Shown piece after piece: positions 45,313 through 54,940 of a stretch of DNA of 64,000 nucleotides. Location: positions 6,944,753 through 7,008,752 of the forward strand of contig NC_085135.1 of the NCBI RefSeq assembly GCF_030269925.1, read 5' to 3'. Positions within the stretch are counted from its first letter, which is position 1. Each line of letters starts with the position of its first letter. Source of the stretch: Bombyx mori. Its lineage: Eukaryota; Arthropoda; Insecta; Lepidoptera; Bombycidae. The notes under the pieces were generated by a model that was not told where the DNA came from, did not search any database, and saw only the letters and a list, made by a program, of their open reading frames with translations. A program made the position numbers and the translations under genes.

Positions 45313-47716
45313 ACACCCAGCCAGCGACGAAGGCGCGGGCACATGCTTCCGCCGTGATTTCTTCAAGAGGGTATGCCTCAGGCCAACGAGTAAAACGGTC
45401 GATGACCGTGAGGCAGTACCTAAAGCCACCTGAAATCGGTAATGGTCCCACGATGTCCATATGGACATGAGAAAAGCGTTGGGAAGGAACAGGAAAAGTA
45501 GAAGTGGGTGATTGGGTATGGCGGTGGACTTTGTTTTTCTGACAATCTGTGCATTCACTGACCCACTGTCTGCAATCTTTCTGTGCTCCAGGCCAGATAA
45601 ACCTCCTCGTAACCATTCTTGCAGTGGCTTTTGCACCTGGATGGCTCAGTTTATGAAGCGCGTCAAAAATAGGTTTCCTGAAAGCTACTGTCATATATGG
45701 TCGTGGATTTGGTGTGGAAATATCGCAGTAAATTTCCTTGTCGGAGTCTGATACTTTAATTTTCTTCAGATCTAGTGCTGAACCTTTCTGTAGCAGCTGT
45801 TGTAATTCTAGATCCGAGTCTTGTGATGCTGCGAGTGCGATGTAGTCTATAATGCGACTAATTTCCTCTATGCGGGAGAACGCGTCAGCTACAACGTTTT
45901 GGCTTCCTTGGATATACTGGATATCCGTTGTAAATTGGGATATGTAGTCCAGATACCGAAATTGCCTTGGAGAGCATTTTTCACGATTATGTGAGAAAGC
46001 AAATGACAGGGGCTTATGATCCGTAAAAACTGTGAATGGTCTTGCTTCTACCATATGGCGAAAATGGCGTATTGCGTTGTATATAGCCAGCAGCTCACGA
46101 TCATATGGGCTATACTTCTTTTCTGCAGAAGAGAGGCGTCGTGAAAAAAACCCCAGTGGCTTCCAATTGTCTTTACACTTTTGGTGAAGTGCGGCTCCCA
46201 TGGACGTATCGGACGCGTCTGTGAATATGGCCAACTGTGCAGCAGGTCCTGGATGTGCGAGCATCACTGCTTCGGAAAGACTTTTCTTGCAGCTATTGAA
46301 AGCTTCCTGTTGTTCAGGAGTCATTGTAATGCTCTGTGTTCCCTTCGTTTTAGGTCCAGCTAGTATGTCGTTTAATGGACTTTGAAATTTGGCCGCATTG
46401 GGTACAAATCGACGGTAAAAATTGTACATTCCTAAAAATCGGCGAAGTTCTTTTACTGCTGTCGGTGTTGGGTAGTTCATGATTGCCTGCACTTTTTCTG
46501 GTAGCGGCTTAATGCCTTCTGCGCTTACCTCATGGCCCAGGAAGGTGATACAAGCCTTACCAAATTCACACTTGTTAGTGTTAATGAGCATGCCATATTC
46601 TGCTAAGCGCTGAAACAGCTGTCGAAGGTGTTGGAGGTGGGAGGTCTCATCTGGAGAAGCAAGTAAAATATCATCTAAGAACCCGTAACAAAATGGCAGA
46701 TCCTTAAGCATTTCGTCTACGAATCTTTGAAAGGTCTGTGCCGTGTTTCGCAGTCCGAAGGTCATATATGGGAATTCAAATAATCCGAACGGTGTAGTTA
46801 TTGCTGCCTTTGGGATATCGGCCTTGTGAATCGGTATCTGATGGTAAGCTTTAACTAAGTCAATTTTTGAGTAGACTTTCGTCCCTGCTAGTTGCTGCGA
46901 GAAGTCTTGAATGTGGCGGATTGGATATTTGTCCGGGATTGTACGCGCGTTCAGTGCCCGATAGTCCCCGCAAGGTCGCCAGCCGTTGTCTTTTTTGGGG
47001 GCGAGGTGCAGCGGTGATGCCCACGAACTCTTGGACCTACGCGCCGTACCGTTCGCCAGCATTTCGTTGAACTCCTGCTTCGCAATCTTTAGTCGGTCAG
47101 GTGGAAGTCTTCTCGGTCGACTGGAAACGGGAGGACCTGGTGTCGTGCGGATGTGGTGCTCTGTTCCGTGTTTGATTTCTCGTTGGGTTCCAGCTGGACG
47201 TGTAATTGCAGGATATTCACGCAATAGCTGGTGATATATGGAGTCGCCAGATATCACTTTAATTGATGCAATGTCATTTGCCTCTTTTTCTGGTGTAGCT
47301 GTAGCACAGAGAGATGTCAACCCGTCGACCAGGCGGTGGTTCCTCACGTCTACGAGCAAATCATAAAAACGGAGGAAATCAGCACCAATTATTGGTTTAG
47401 AAACATCGGCCACCACGAAACGCCATCTGTAGGCGCGGCGTAGACCAATGTTGAGTTGTAAGTGGATCCAACCGTAAGTAGCGATCGGAGAACCATTTGC
47501 AGCATAGAGTTGGTAGTCGGTTTTAGTACGAGGTTGACTCAGCGCAGATCTTGGATACACACAAAGGTCAGATCCTGTATCGACGAGAAATGACAACTTG
47601 CTGTTTCTATCCGTAATGAATAAGCGGCCTGGCTTAGATGGGCAGCCGTTAGGCGCTACCTCTGGCTGCCGGGTGCGTTTCCCGAAGTCGCGTTGAATTT
47701 GCAAGGTGTTGTACAT
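45313..47716 (-). pseudogene. Pol of Gypsy element B, truncated in integrase
   Basis: About 800 codons remain. Protease: [15 protein letters not shown] near 43, then [74 protein letters not shown], the catalytic [11 protein letters not shown] near 342. RNase [16 protein letters not shown] near 497 and [15 protein letters not shown]. Integrase: [19 protein letters not shown] near 692, C-x2-C (CTDCQKNK), [11 protein letters not shown], then WPEAYPL...FVAGW, where the frame crosses into element D's LTR. The rest of the integrase core, including two catalytic acids, is lost. Apart from the truncation the frame is open. It overlaps the end of gag by about 60 bases in another frame. Confidence 0.82.
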
Positions 47717-48450
47717 CGTGTGGCTTTACCACCAAATCGGTTGTGGTACCAACAGTAGCTTATATTCCAATCTCTGGATCGTGAGCGAGAGCGAGAGCGA
47801 GAACGATGATTCTCTTGAGACTGGCTTCGCTGATTACGCCGATGCCAACTTGGACTGCGAGACAGCCGTGCCTTCAATGATGCCACTTCTTTAGTTAATG
47901 CTTCAACTTGTTTTGCCATGTTGTTTATAATACTACTGCCATCAGCTGCTGCTATCACAGGTGCAACCGGTATCGGAACGATTTCATAAATGCGATCTGC
48001 TAGGTCTGCAACAGTCTCGAGTGGTACATCCGTTTGTGACGCTATTACGGTTTGAATATTGTGTGGCAGACGGCTCGACCATAGCGTGCGTAGGAACGAA
48101 TCAGGTACGTTAGGTCCTGCTAATGTTTGTAAATGTTGCAGGAATTGCGAGGGTTTTCGATCTCCTAATTCTTCGTGCATCAATAACTGTTTGACTTTTT
48201 TTTCTTGTGACGCCGACAATCTTTTTGTCAGTTCAGTTTTTAATTTTATGTATTTATTTTCAGCTGGTGGGGAAATAATAATATCTTTTACCTCCGCTGC
48301 ATATTGCTGGTCGAGTTGTGCGAGAACATGTTAGAATTTCGTCGCATCTGATGTGATGCCGGAGATTAAAAATTGACCCTCAACCTGGGCAAACCACAAT
48401 CCGGGCTCCTCGGGCCAAAATGGCGGTATTTTCACTCCAACTTTGTAGAT
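47656..48450 (-). pseudogene. Gag of Gypsy element B, with an in-frame stop
   Basis: The frame reads, from the N-terminal side, KVGVKIPPFWPEEPGLWFAQ, then VEGQFLISGITSDATKF, then a TAA stop (48331-48333), then HVLAQLDQQYAAEVKDIIIS and on through LMHEELGDRKPSQFLQHLQT, an Arg/Ser-rich stretch (RSRSRSRSRSRDW), and the zinc motif [18 protein letters not shown], stopping at 47656. This is the capsid-like gag of the CsRn1 group. The stop lies inside a conserved stretch, so the copy is defective. The true N-terminal start could not be placed: an ATG near 48523 is in another frame. Confidence 0.7.
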
Positions 48451-48532
48451 TCCATGCCTCCTTCTGTACGATCTCCAGAAGTGTATCTGCTTCCCGATGG
48501 AAGTTGTCCCTTCTCACGACTCATCTTCTATC

Positions 48533-48552
48533 AGATCACGTCGGGCTCACCA
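48533..48552 (-). other. Primer-binding site of Gypsy element B
   Basis: In minus sense TGGTGAGCCCGACGTGATC follows the 5' LTR after two bases. It is one base different from the site of the BEL element at 18119-18137. Confidence 0.7.
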
Positions 48553-48554
48553 AT

Positions 48555-48820
48555 TGAAGTTCACAAGTTCTTTCTAGTTCGAATGAAAGTCTTTTCACTT
48601 CACAATTGTTTATTTAAATATTATAATAAATCAAAAATGAAAATTTTCCGGTGCACAAAAATAAAACTTAAATATGAGATCGCGTGATATTGAGACGTGG
48701 TGGCCGAGTTGAAATTGTGCGTGCGTTCGCCGTCAGATCGTGGCTCGACTAGTCGCTGCGACCGAGCGCAAGCGATTTTGTATTTTACAATACGAGTACT
48801 GAGTAGGTATCGTTCCTACA
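48555..48820 (-). repeat. 5' LTR of Gypsy element B
   Basis: In minus sense it begins TGTAGGAACGATACCTACTC and ends GTGAACTTCA (266 bp). It interrupts the RT frame of element C exactly after TTTTCCAC. Confidence 0.7.
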
Positions 48821-49469
48821 GTGGAAAACACAGAGCACCCTGATAGACTGTGTGAAAAATCGTGAATGTGTCTGATTGGGTATTTGTCTGGCACTGTTCT
48901 GGCGTTCAGCATCCGATAGTCCCCACAAGGTCGCCATCCAGTGTCTTTCTTGGGGTCAAGTGCAACGGAGATGACCATGGTGATTTTGAGGGTCTGGCTG
49001 TGCCATTACGCAGCATCGCATCAAACTCCTCTTTTGCAATTTTTAGTTTGTTGGGGGCCAGCCTACGCGGTGTACATGAAACTGGTGGCCCAGGTGTAGT
49101 ATTTATGTAATGTAACGTATTATGTGTTGGTGTGCGATGAATACCTGAAGGACGGGTGATGTCAGGATACTCTCTTAGTATGTGATGGTATGTGCTGTCA
49201 CCAATGAGTACCTTTACCGAACAAACAACATCAGACGGGCAGGCAGGAGAAGCCGGGGCCGCGAGTGTTGTATTATTGTCCATAAGACGGTGGTTCCTGC
49301 AATCAATAATTAAATTGTAAAACGACAACAAATCTACACCTATTATTGCCTTTGTGACGTCGGCGACTATAAATTGCCAGGTGAAGTCACGGCGTAGTCC
49401 TAAGTTTAAAGTTAAATATTTGTAACCATATGTACAAATGGGCGTTCCGTTTGCTGCACATAATTGTTA
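48821..49469 (-). pseudogene. Protease-RT fragment of a second CsRn1-type Gypsy element (C)
   Basis: In minus sense, a frame with LLSFYNLIIDCRNHRLMDN, the linker [40 protein letters not shown] and NGTARPSKSPWSSPLHL parallels element B pol residue for residue. It then shifts frame near 48955 and continues [20 protein letters not shown] as far as SGCSVFST, where the LTR of element B begins. Upstream it can be followed to about 49469 (protease end). Both ends are lost, so this is a dead fragment, older than B. Confidence 0.78.
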
Positions 49470-50574
49470 AAGGTATAAGATGATAAGATGCTTTATGAAC
49501 CTTCATTGTTTCGACAAAAATAAACAAATAAAATCGATAACGAACGTAGTGGAAGAAATAAAATAAACATAATTTCAAGTTCGTTTATCTATAATATATA
49601 GTGGGAAAAAACTCTTAATAAATTTTCACCATGGCGGTGGGCTGGTTCTATATTTTGTAAGTTTCTGCGGGGGCGAGTATTACTAAAGAGTGAACAAAAA
49701 AGAGGGGCAGGCCGAGACTAGGTAATGAGAAGTAGACGTACCTGCCAACTCGTCGTTGGCTTCTTACAGGCTGCAGAATACTGGGAACGTGAGTGATGGA
49801 CGATGCGTAATGGCGGCGTCCGGCGTGACGAGTTGACGGCACTCTTCTAAATTGTTTGTTTACAAAACTGGTATACCACTCGCGCAGCGATGAGTATGAT
49901 CGACAGTAAGAGTTCGTAATTTAATAGAACAGTAGTAAAAGTCCATAAAAATATTGAGATGAAAAACAAGCGGCGTGTACGTGTACAATGCGTGTGATGC
50001 GGTCGGCGATAGTCTTATTTTTTATTTTTGTCCCTTTTCTTTTTGTTTTTTTTTTTTTATCTGGCCATGCGATAGGTTTTATGTCTACTCTCATTAAAAA
50101 AATAACTAATATACATAAATCGGTTGACTTAAAAGTTTTAGATAAAAATGATATTTAAAAAAAACCTAAGATACGGGGGTAAGTATTTTACTAGCATGCG
50201 AAATAACTTTTGTTACGTACTTATATACAAAACTGTTTACTACAAAAGCTTTGGTACGAAATAAAATTAAACTATCAGGTACGATGTACACCATTGATAT
50301 TTTAATAGAGTGAAACAGCAGGGGGGGGCAACGTTAATTGAATTCGGACCGAAGCCGGATGCAAGCGGAGCACCGCCGAACTCCTGCACTCAATTACTTA
50401 ACGCACAAACTATGTTTACGTAAATTTCCTTTCAAATAATCAACAGTGTAAAATTTCATCTAAAATTTGATTTCCTATTCGTTCAATATATTGCATGGCA
50501 CTTGTGGAAATTTTGTTCGAGCATTTTCGATTTGGGTATACGAGGTTCAACATTTGTTATCACACGTGTAACAC
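49470..50574. other. Non-coding region, no recognised element
   Basis: AT-rich, with a T-rich run near 50020-50060 and a GC-richer patch at 50310-50400 (GCAGGGGGGGGCAACG, then CGAAGCCGGATGCAAGCGGA). No gene is seen. Confidence 0.4.
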
Positions 50575-50823
50575 GTTTACCGGTGGTAGGACCTCTTGTG
50601 AGTTCGCGCAGGTAGGTACCACCACCTTGCCTATTTCTGCCGTGAAGCAGTAATGCGTTTCGGTTTGAAGGCTGGGGCAGCCGTTGTAACTATATTGAGA
50701 TCTTAGAACTTGTATATCCAGATAGGTGGCGGCATTTACGTTGTAGATGTCTATGGGCTCTGGTAACCGCTCAACATCAGGTGGGCCTAGAGCTCGTCCA
50801 CCCACCTAGAAAAAAAAAAAAAA
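50575..50823 (+). mobile_element. 5'-truncated LINE/SINE tail (BMC1-like)
   Basis: From GGTGGTAGGACCTCTTGTG (50583) to a pure A run (50810-50823) this matches the tail of the SINE at 16986-17210, with about 10 percent differences. Shared landmarks are GCCGTGAAGCAGTAATGCG, TTGTAGATGTCTATGGGCTC and AGAGCTCGTCCAC-type words. It is a 3'-end-only copy, usual for LINE insertions. The family name comes from memory. Confidence 0.65.
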
Positions 50824-51301
50824 GATGTGAATACTTTTTAAATAAAACAAACCGATCATTATTACCTGTTTGAAATAAAATTGGAAAGGTGCAAGCAATG
50901 TTTTATAAGCGGTACCCTCCTCTACTCATAAAAGCTCGTCAAGACGTCCCGTGCCCTCCAATGCAATCTCCTGTCGGTTATTACTTGTCATCGTAACAGC
51001 TTTATGCGAACTTCCGAACTAAATAAATGACTTTTTTTCGCTATTTTATTTATCGACATCGTTATATTCTGGCTAACTCGTTTAAGGAGACTGCATCTCA
51101 GCTTTCAGCTGGAATTGTGATTTTGATTTATAAAAAGGTTTCGATTTATATAATTCTTCCACCTTCTAATATATTTATTGTTATTGCCTAAAGACTTCGT
51201 TTTATAGAATTCTTCCACGTTCTAATTAATATATTATTTGTTATTGCCTAATAGATACAATGGCTGGTGTACTTCGCTAACGGTAGGTTACTTTTGATAG
51301 C
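50824..51301. other. Non-coding flank
   Basis: Contains a direct repeat of about 50 bp (near 51150-51192 and 51203-51252; shared ATTCTTCCAC and TTATTGCCTAA). No gene is seen. Confidence 0.4.
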
Positions 51302-52080
51302 GATAGCGTGAATGGTGATGCCCCTGCTGAGGTGGTCCCTCCGAGCATATCGGAGGAGGAGATTCGTGCGGCCGTGTCAAGGATGCGGAAGAAGGACGCG
51401 GCCCCTGACCCTGACGGTGTTCACGGCCGGGTCTGGGATTTGGCCTTCGGTGCCCTTGGGGACCGGCTCTTGCGGCTCTTTGAAGCCTGCCTTGAGTCGG
51501 GACGGTTTCCGAAGCAGTGGAAGACGGGCAGACTTGTTCTACTAAGGAAGGAGGGACGCCCTGCGGACTCACCTGCGGGGTATCGTCCCATCGTGTTGCT
51601 GGACGAGGCGGGAAAACTGCTCGAGCGGGTGGTGGCCGCCCGCATCGTCCAGCACCTGACGGGGGTGGGTCCCGATCTGTCAGCGGAGCAGTTCGGATTC
51701 AGGGAGGGCCGCTCGACCATCGACGCGGTGATGCGCGTGCGCGCCCTCTCTGATGAGGCTGTCGGCCGGGGCGGGGTTGCACTGGCGGTGTCCCTGGACA
51801 TCGCCAACGCGTTCAACACCCTGCCCTGGTCGGTGATCGCGGGGGCGCTGGAGTATCACGGCGTCCCTGCGTATCTCCGTCGGCTAGTCGGGTCCTACCT
51901 CGAGGATAGATCGGTTGTGTGCACCGGGCACGATGGGACGGTGCTCCGCTTCCCCGTCGAACGCGGTGTTCCACAGGGGTCGGTCCTTGGCCCTCTCTTG
52001 TGGAACATCAGCTATGACTGGGTCCTGCGGGGCGCCCTTAGGGCTCCTCTCCCGGGTCTGAGTGTAGTTTGCTACGCGGA
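51302..52080 (+). pseudogene. R1-clade reverse transcriptase fragment
   Basis: An open plus-strand frame closely related to the RT of the two R1-clade LINEs: DPDGVHGRVWDLAFGALGDR, GYRPIVLLDEAGKLLERVVA, SAEQFGFREGRSTIDAVMRV, SLDIANAFNTLPWSVIAGA, GVPQGSVLGPLLWN, and CYADDTL at the very end, where it abruptly meets AT-rich DNA at about 52081. The conserved APGPDG motif reads APDPDG. Endonuclease, thumb and C-terminal regions and any A tail are missing, so both ends were lost. Unlike a normal 5' truncation, the 3' end is also absent, which suggests a later deletion or break. Confidence 0.82.
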
Positions 52081-52453
52081 CGACACTTTATTTACAATTT
52101 AAGAATTTGTTGAACAAACAATCGACGAATTGTATTTTATGAAGCTTTCCGTACAATATCCACCACGATCCATTTGACATTACAACAATAGAAAAACTAA
52201 ATGATGGTCACGCTACCTCAAGTTATTCATATTTGGGTTGAAGTTAGATATTTTGATATCCCCAATACTTATTTCATTACAATCAATTAACGATTATATT
52301 TATAAATAGTTACTAATGATCCGATAAACAAGTTGTTTGTTATACAATAAACTATTTAACATTGTTGCTTGTTTTGCTGTTTTTTTCCACATACATTCAG
52401 GCTCATATTTCCACGCTGACTTCTTTGAGGAAAAATTGTTATTTATTTATTTA
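52081..52453. other. AT-rich non-coding stretch
   Basis: No gene or element recognised. Confidence 0.4.
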
Positions 52454-52720
52454 CTAGCTGACCCGACAGACTTCGTAGTGCTTCAATCGATAAATAAAAG
52501 ACCTAAGCTTTTGTATAAAATAAACATAAAACAAACAAAAAAAATCCGTCCGACGGGGGACACATCAAAGGAAAAACATTTTTTTTATTTTTTTACCTTT
52601 TAGACCTTCTCTGGACTTCCACAAATAATTTAAGACTAAAATTAGCCAAATCGGTCCAGCCGTTCTCGAGTTTTAGCGAGACTAACGAACAGTTTTGTTT
52701 CAGTTTTTTTTTTCACAAAA
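52454..52720 (-). mobile_element. Non-autonomous Helitron-like element (partial)
   Basis: In minus sense the left end reads ACTACGAAGTCTGTCGGGTC, then AGCTAG before T, a Helitron-type 3' terminus with a CTAG end after a short GC-rich segment. Further in is CTCGAGAACGGCTGGACCG, then ATTTGGCTAATTTTAGTC, words typical of moth non-autonomous Helitrons. The 5' end is not clearly defined near 52720. No coding capacity. Confidence 0.55.
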
Positions 52721-53339
52721 GTCTGGTGGGCCATTTCTTGATTCCTGACACAAACACTAAAAGAAGTGCACTCGAATATCATATCTTCCAAGTTTTTACA
52801 TTTTAATACAGCGCCATGTTTGCATAAGTATCCAAATTATCATCTAATCAAAATTAAATTAAAATTTCTAGATTTTTATTTCATAGATCTCGATCGGAAT
52901 CTCTAGCGTTAAAAAACAGTGTTTATTAAATAAAAAAACTTTTTTATTTTATTTTATAGTATTATAACAAGGGGAAATACATGGCTTATGGTAAGGCTGT
53001 TGATAGCCATCAAGGTTTGTTCGCTTTACATTAGAATCCTTATATTTAAATATGATTAAAAATAAGTAAAAAGGTAAGTTTTAATATCTTTTTAGAAATT
53101 GTATTTTGTTTACCTTCCGTAATGGACTTTGCATATGCAGGTTTGTTTCCGAACATAAATTAATTATCTCATTACATAAAAAATAATATTATTTTCAGTT
53201 ATAGATTTTACAAAATGAATTCCCGTGATTAATTTACATGAAAGCGTTACGTATTCATTTTGCTTTATACATTATTATTGAACGAATTATTGATTCAAAA
53301 AGATGAAGCCAAGAAAATTATAATTAATCGTAGTCTACA
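52721..53339. other. AT-rich non-coding stretch
   Basis: No gene or element recognised between the Helitron-like element and LTR X copy 2. Confidence 0.4.
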
Positions 53340-53562
53340 TGTTGGAGTATTTCCACTTTCGGGTAGCGACATGGTAAGCGGGCGGCCTTCGTAAGTCAAT
53401 AAAACCAGAAACGAGCTCAGAGCGTATATTATCTTGCACGTGTTGTTTTCGATGAATGCTTGCACGTGTTGTTTGTCGTCCCATCTTTATTAGTCGTGAA
53501 CTAATGGTTTATAAAAACACGCGCCGACACGGCCATTCTGCTTATGACGTGTCCCTGCGTCA
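53340..53562 (-). repeat. LTR X copy 2 (3' LTR), internally deleted
   Basis: Matches 10950-11288 but lacks about 110 bp after GAGCGTATATTA. Ends in minus sense TGACGCAGGGAC...CTCCAACA. Confidence 0.65.
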
Positions 53563-53654
53563 AAATAATATAAGTATATTTATGTGAAGTCACATAAATC
53601 ATCTCACTTAACTATTACACTAAATTACTATCGAGTTCGACTTTTAGTGTCCAG

Positions 53655-54433
53655 GTCTCGACTCCTTTATTTGAGATACCAAGCCTCGACGCTGGCACTC
53701 AAATTTCAGGTCTCACAACCCTAGAATACCAGAACAACCAAGCCTCGACGCTGGTGTTCAGATTTCAGGCCTGGAAGCCTTAATAATCTAGAGCTACCAA
53801 GCCTCGACGCTGGCAGTTAGATTCCAGGCTCCAAGGCCCTAAGATGTCAGAAGAGCTACCAAGCCTCGACGCTGGCACTCAAATTTCAGGTCTCACAACC
53901 CTAGAATACCAGAACAACCAAGCCTCGACGCTGGTGTTCAGATTTCAGGCCTGGAAGCCTTAATAATCTAGAGCTACCAAGCCTCGACGCTGGCAGTTAG
54001 ATTCCAGGCTCCAAGGCCCTAAGATGTCAGAAGAGCTACCAAGCCTCGACGCTGGCACTCAAATTTCAGGTCTCGAAACCCTAGAATACCAGAACAACCA
54101 AGCCTCGACGCTGGTGTTCAGATTTCAGGCCTGGAAGCCTTAATAATCTAGAGCTACCAAGCCTCGACGCTGGCAGTTAGATTCCAGGCTCCAAGGCCCT
54201 AAGATGTCAGAAGAGCTACCGAGCCTCGACGCTGGCACTCAAATTTCAGGTCTCGAAACCCTAGAATACCAGAACAACCAAGCCTCGACGCTGGTGTTCA
54301 GATTTCAGGCCTGGAAGCCTTAATAATCTAGAGCTACCAAGCCTCGACGCTGGCAGTTAGATTCCAGGCTCCAACGCCCTAAGATGTCAGAAGAGCTACC
54401 ATGCCTCGACGCTGGTGCTCAGGCTTAACGCCT
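53655..54433 (+). repeat. Higher-order tandem repeat: 180-bp units of three 60-bp hairpin repeats
   Basis: The word AAGCCTCGACGCTGG recurs every 59-62 bp, at 53681, 53740, 53799, 53861 and so on, to about 54402 (last copy ATGCCTCG). Every third copy is nearly identical (period 180), giving about four higher-order units. Units 1-2 share GGTCTCACAACC, while units 3-4 have GGTCTCGAAACC. In each sub-repeat CCAAGC...GCTGG can pair around a short loop. The flank-side copies at 59548-59700 are diverged, as is usual at the edge of a tandem array. Confidence 0.85.
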
Positions 54434-54940
54434 TATAATAATAATAATAATAATAATAATTTATTTATTTCTCTCTTAAAGGTACAAGGTACATACAAAT
54501 TCAAATGGAAATAAATTAACCTTATAATTTATTTTGTAAGCCTTTGAAAGAGCTGAAGTCTGTACTAGGTTCAAAGACCTGTATTACTGATCTCCAGGCT
54601 CCCTCCTTCTTAAGATAGATTAGGTTAGGTTAAGTCGTGAACAGATGATGCGGACTAGTGTTGAGAGATCATTAGGTGTTATATTTTAAGAAGGTCATTT
54701 TACGTGTGTGTGCGTGTGTGAATGTGTGTGTATTTGGGTGTGTGAGTGTGTGTGTGTGTGTGTGTGAGTGAGTGTGAGTGTGTGTATATATGAGCGTGTG
54801 CGCGCATGCATGTTGTATTGTGTATGTGTGAGTATCTGCATCTATGCGTGTTTATTATTACTATTACATAGGTATAAATAATATAAATATAATAATATAA
54901 ATAATTATTTGCTTAATTGGGCTCGAAAACAAAAAGCAGA
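54434..54940 (-). other. 3' UTR of the CR1-like LINE with (GT)n run
   Basis: Non-coding. It contains a TAA repeat (54434-54461, the element's 3' tail) and an imperfect (GT)n microsatellite at about 54706-54800. Confidence 0.6.

Larger units (their letters stand above)
45313..48820 (-). mobile_element. CsRn1-type Gypsy element B, 3' half lost
   Basis: In minus order: 5' LTR (48820-48555), primer-binding site, gag with a CWYH...C...C zinc motif, and pol ending inside integrase where element D begins. The gag motif [18 protein letters not shown] is the signature I associate with the CsRn1/Kabuki group of Gypsy elements, known in silkworm. Its 3' LTR is not found on the far side of D: the LTR there (36717-36975) starts differently. 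The 5' LTR is inserted in the RT of element C. Confidence 0.75.

Noticed and set aside
49387..49578. Small ORFs such as 49387-49578 (-), 58146-57838 (-) and 38212-38397 (+)
   Set aside because: Low-complexity hydrophobic frames in AT-rich DNA with no motif, consistent context or plausible start.
53655..54433. CRISPR array
   Set aside because: Repeats are regularly spaced, but the spacers are themselves repeated every 180 bp, there are no cas genes, and the context is an animal LTR element.
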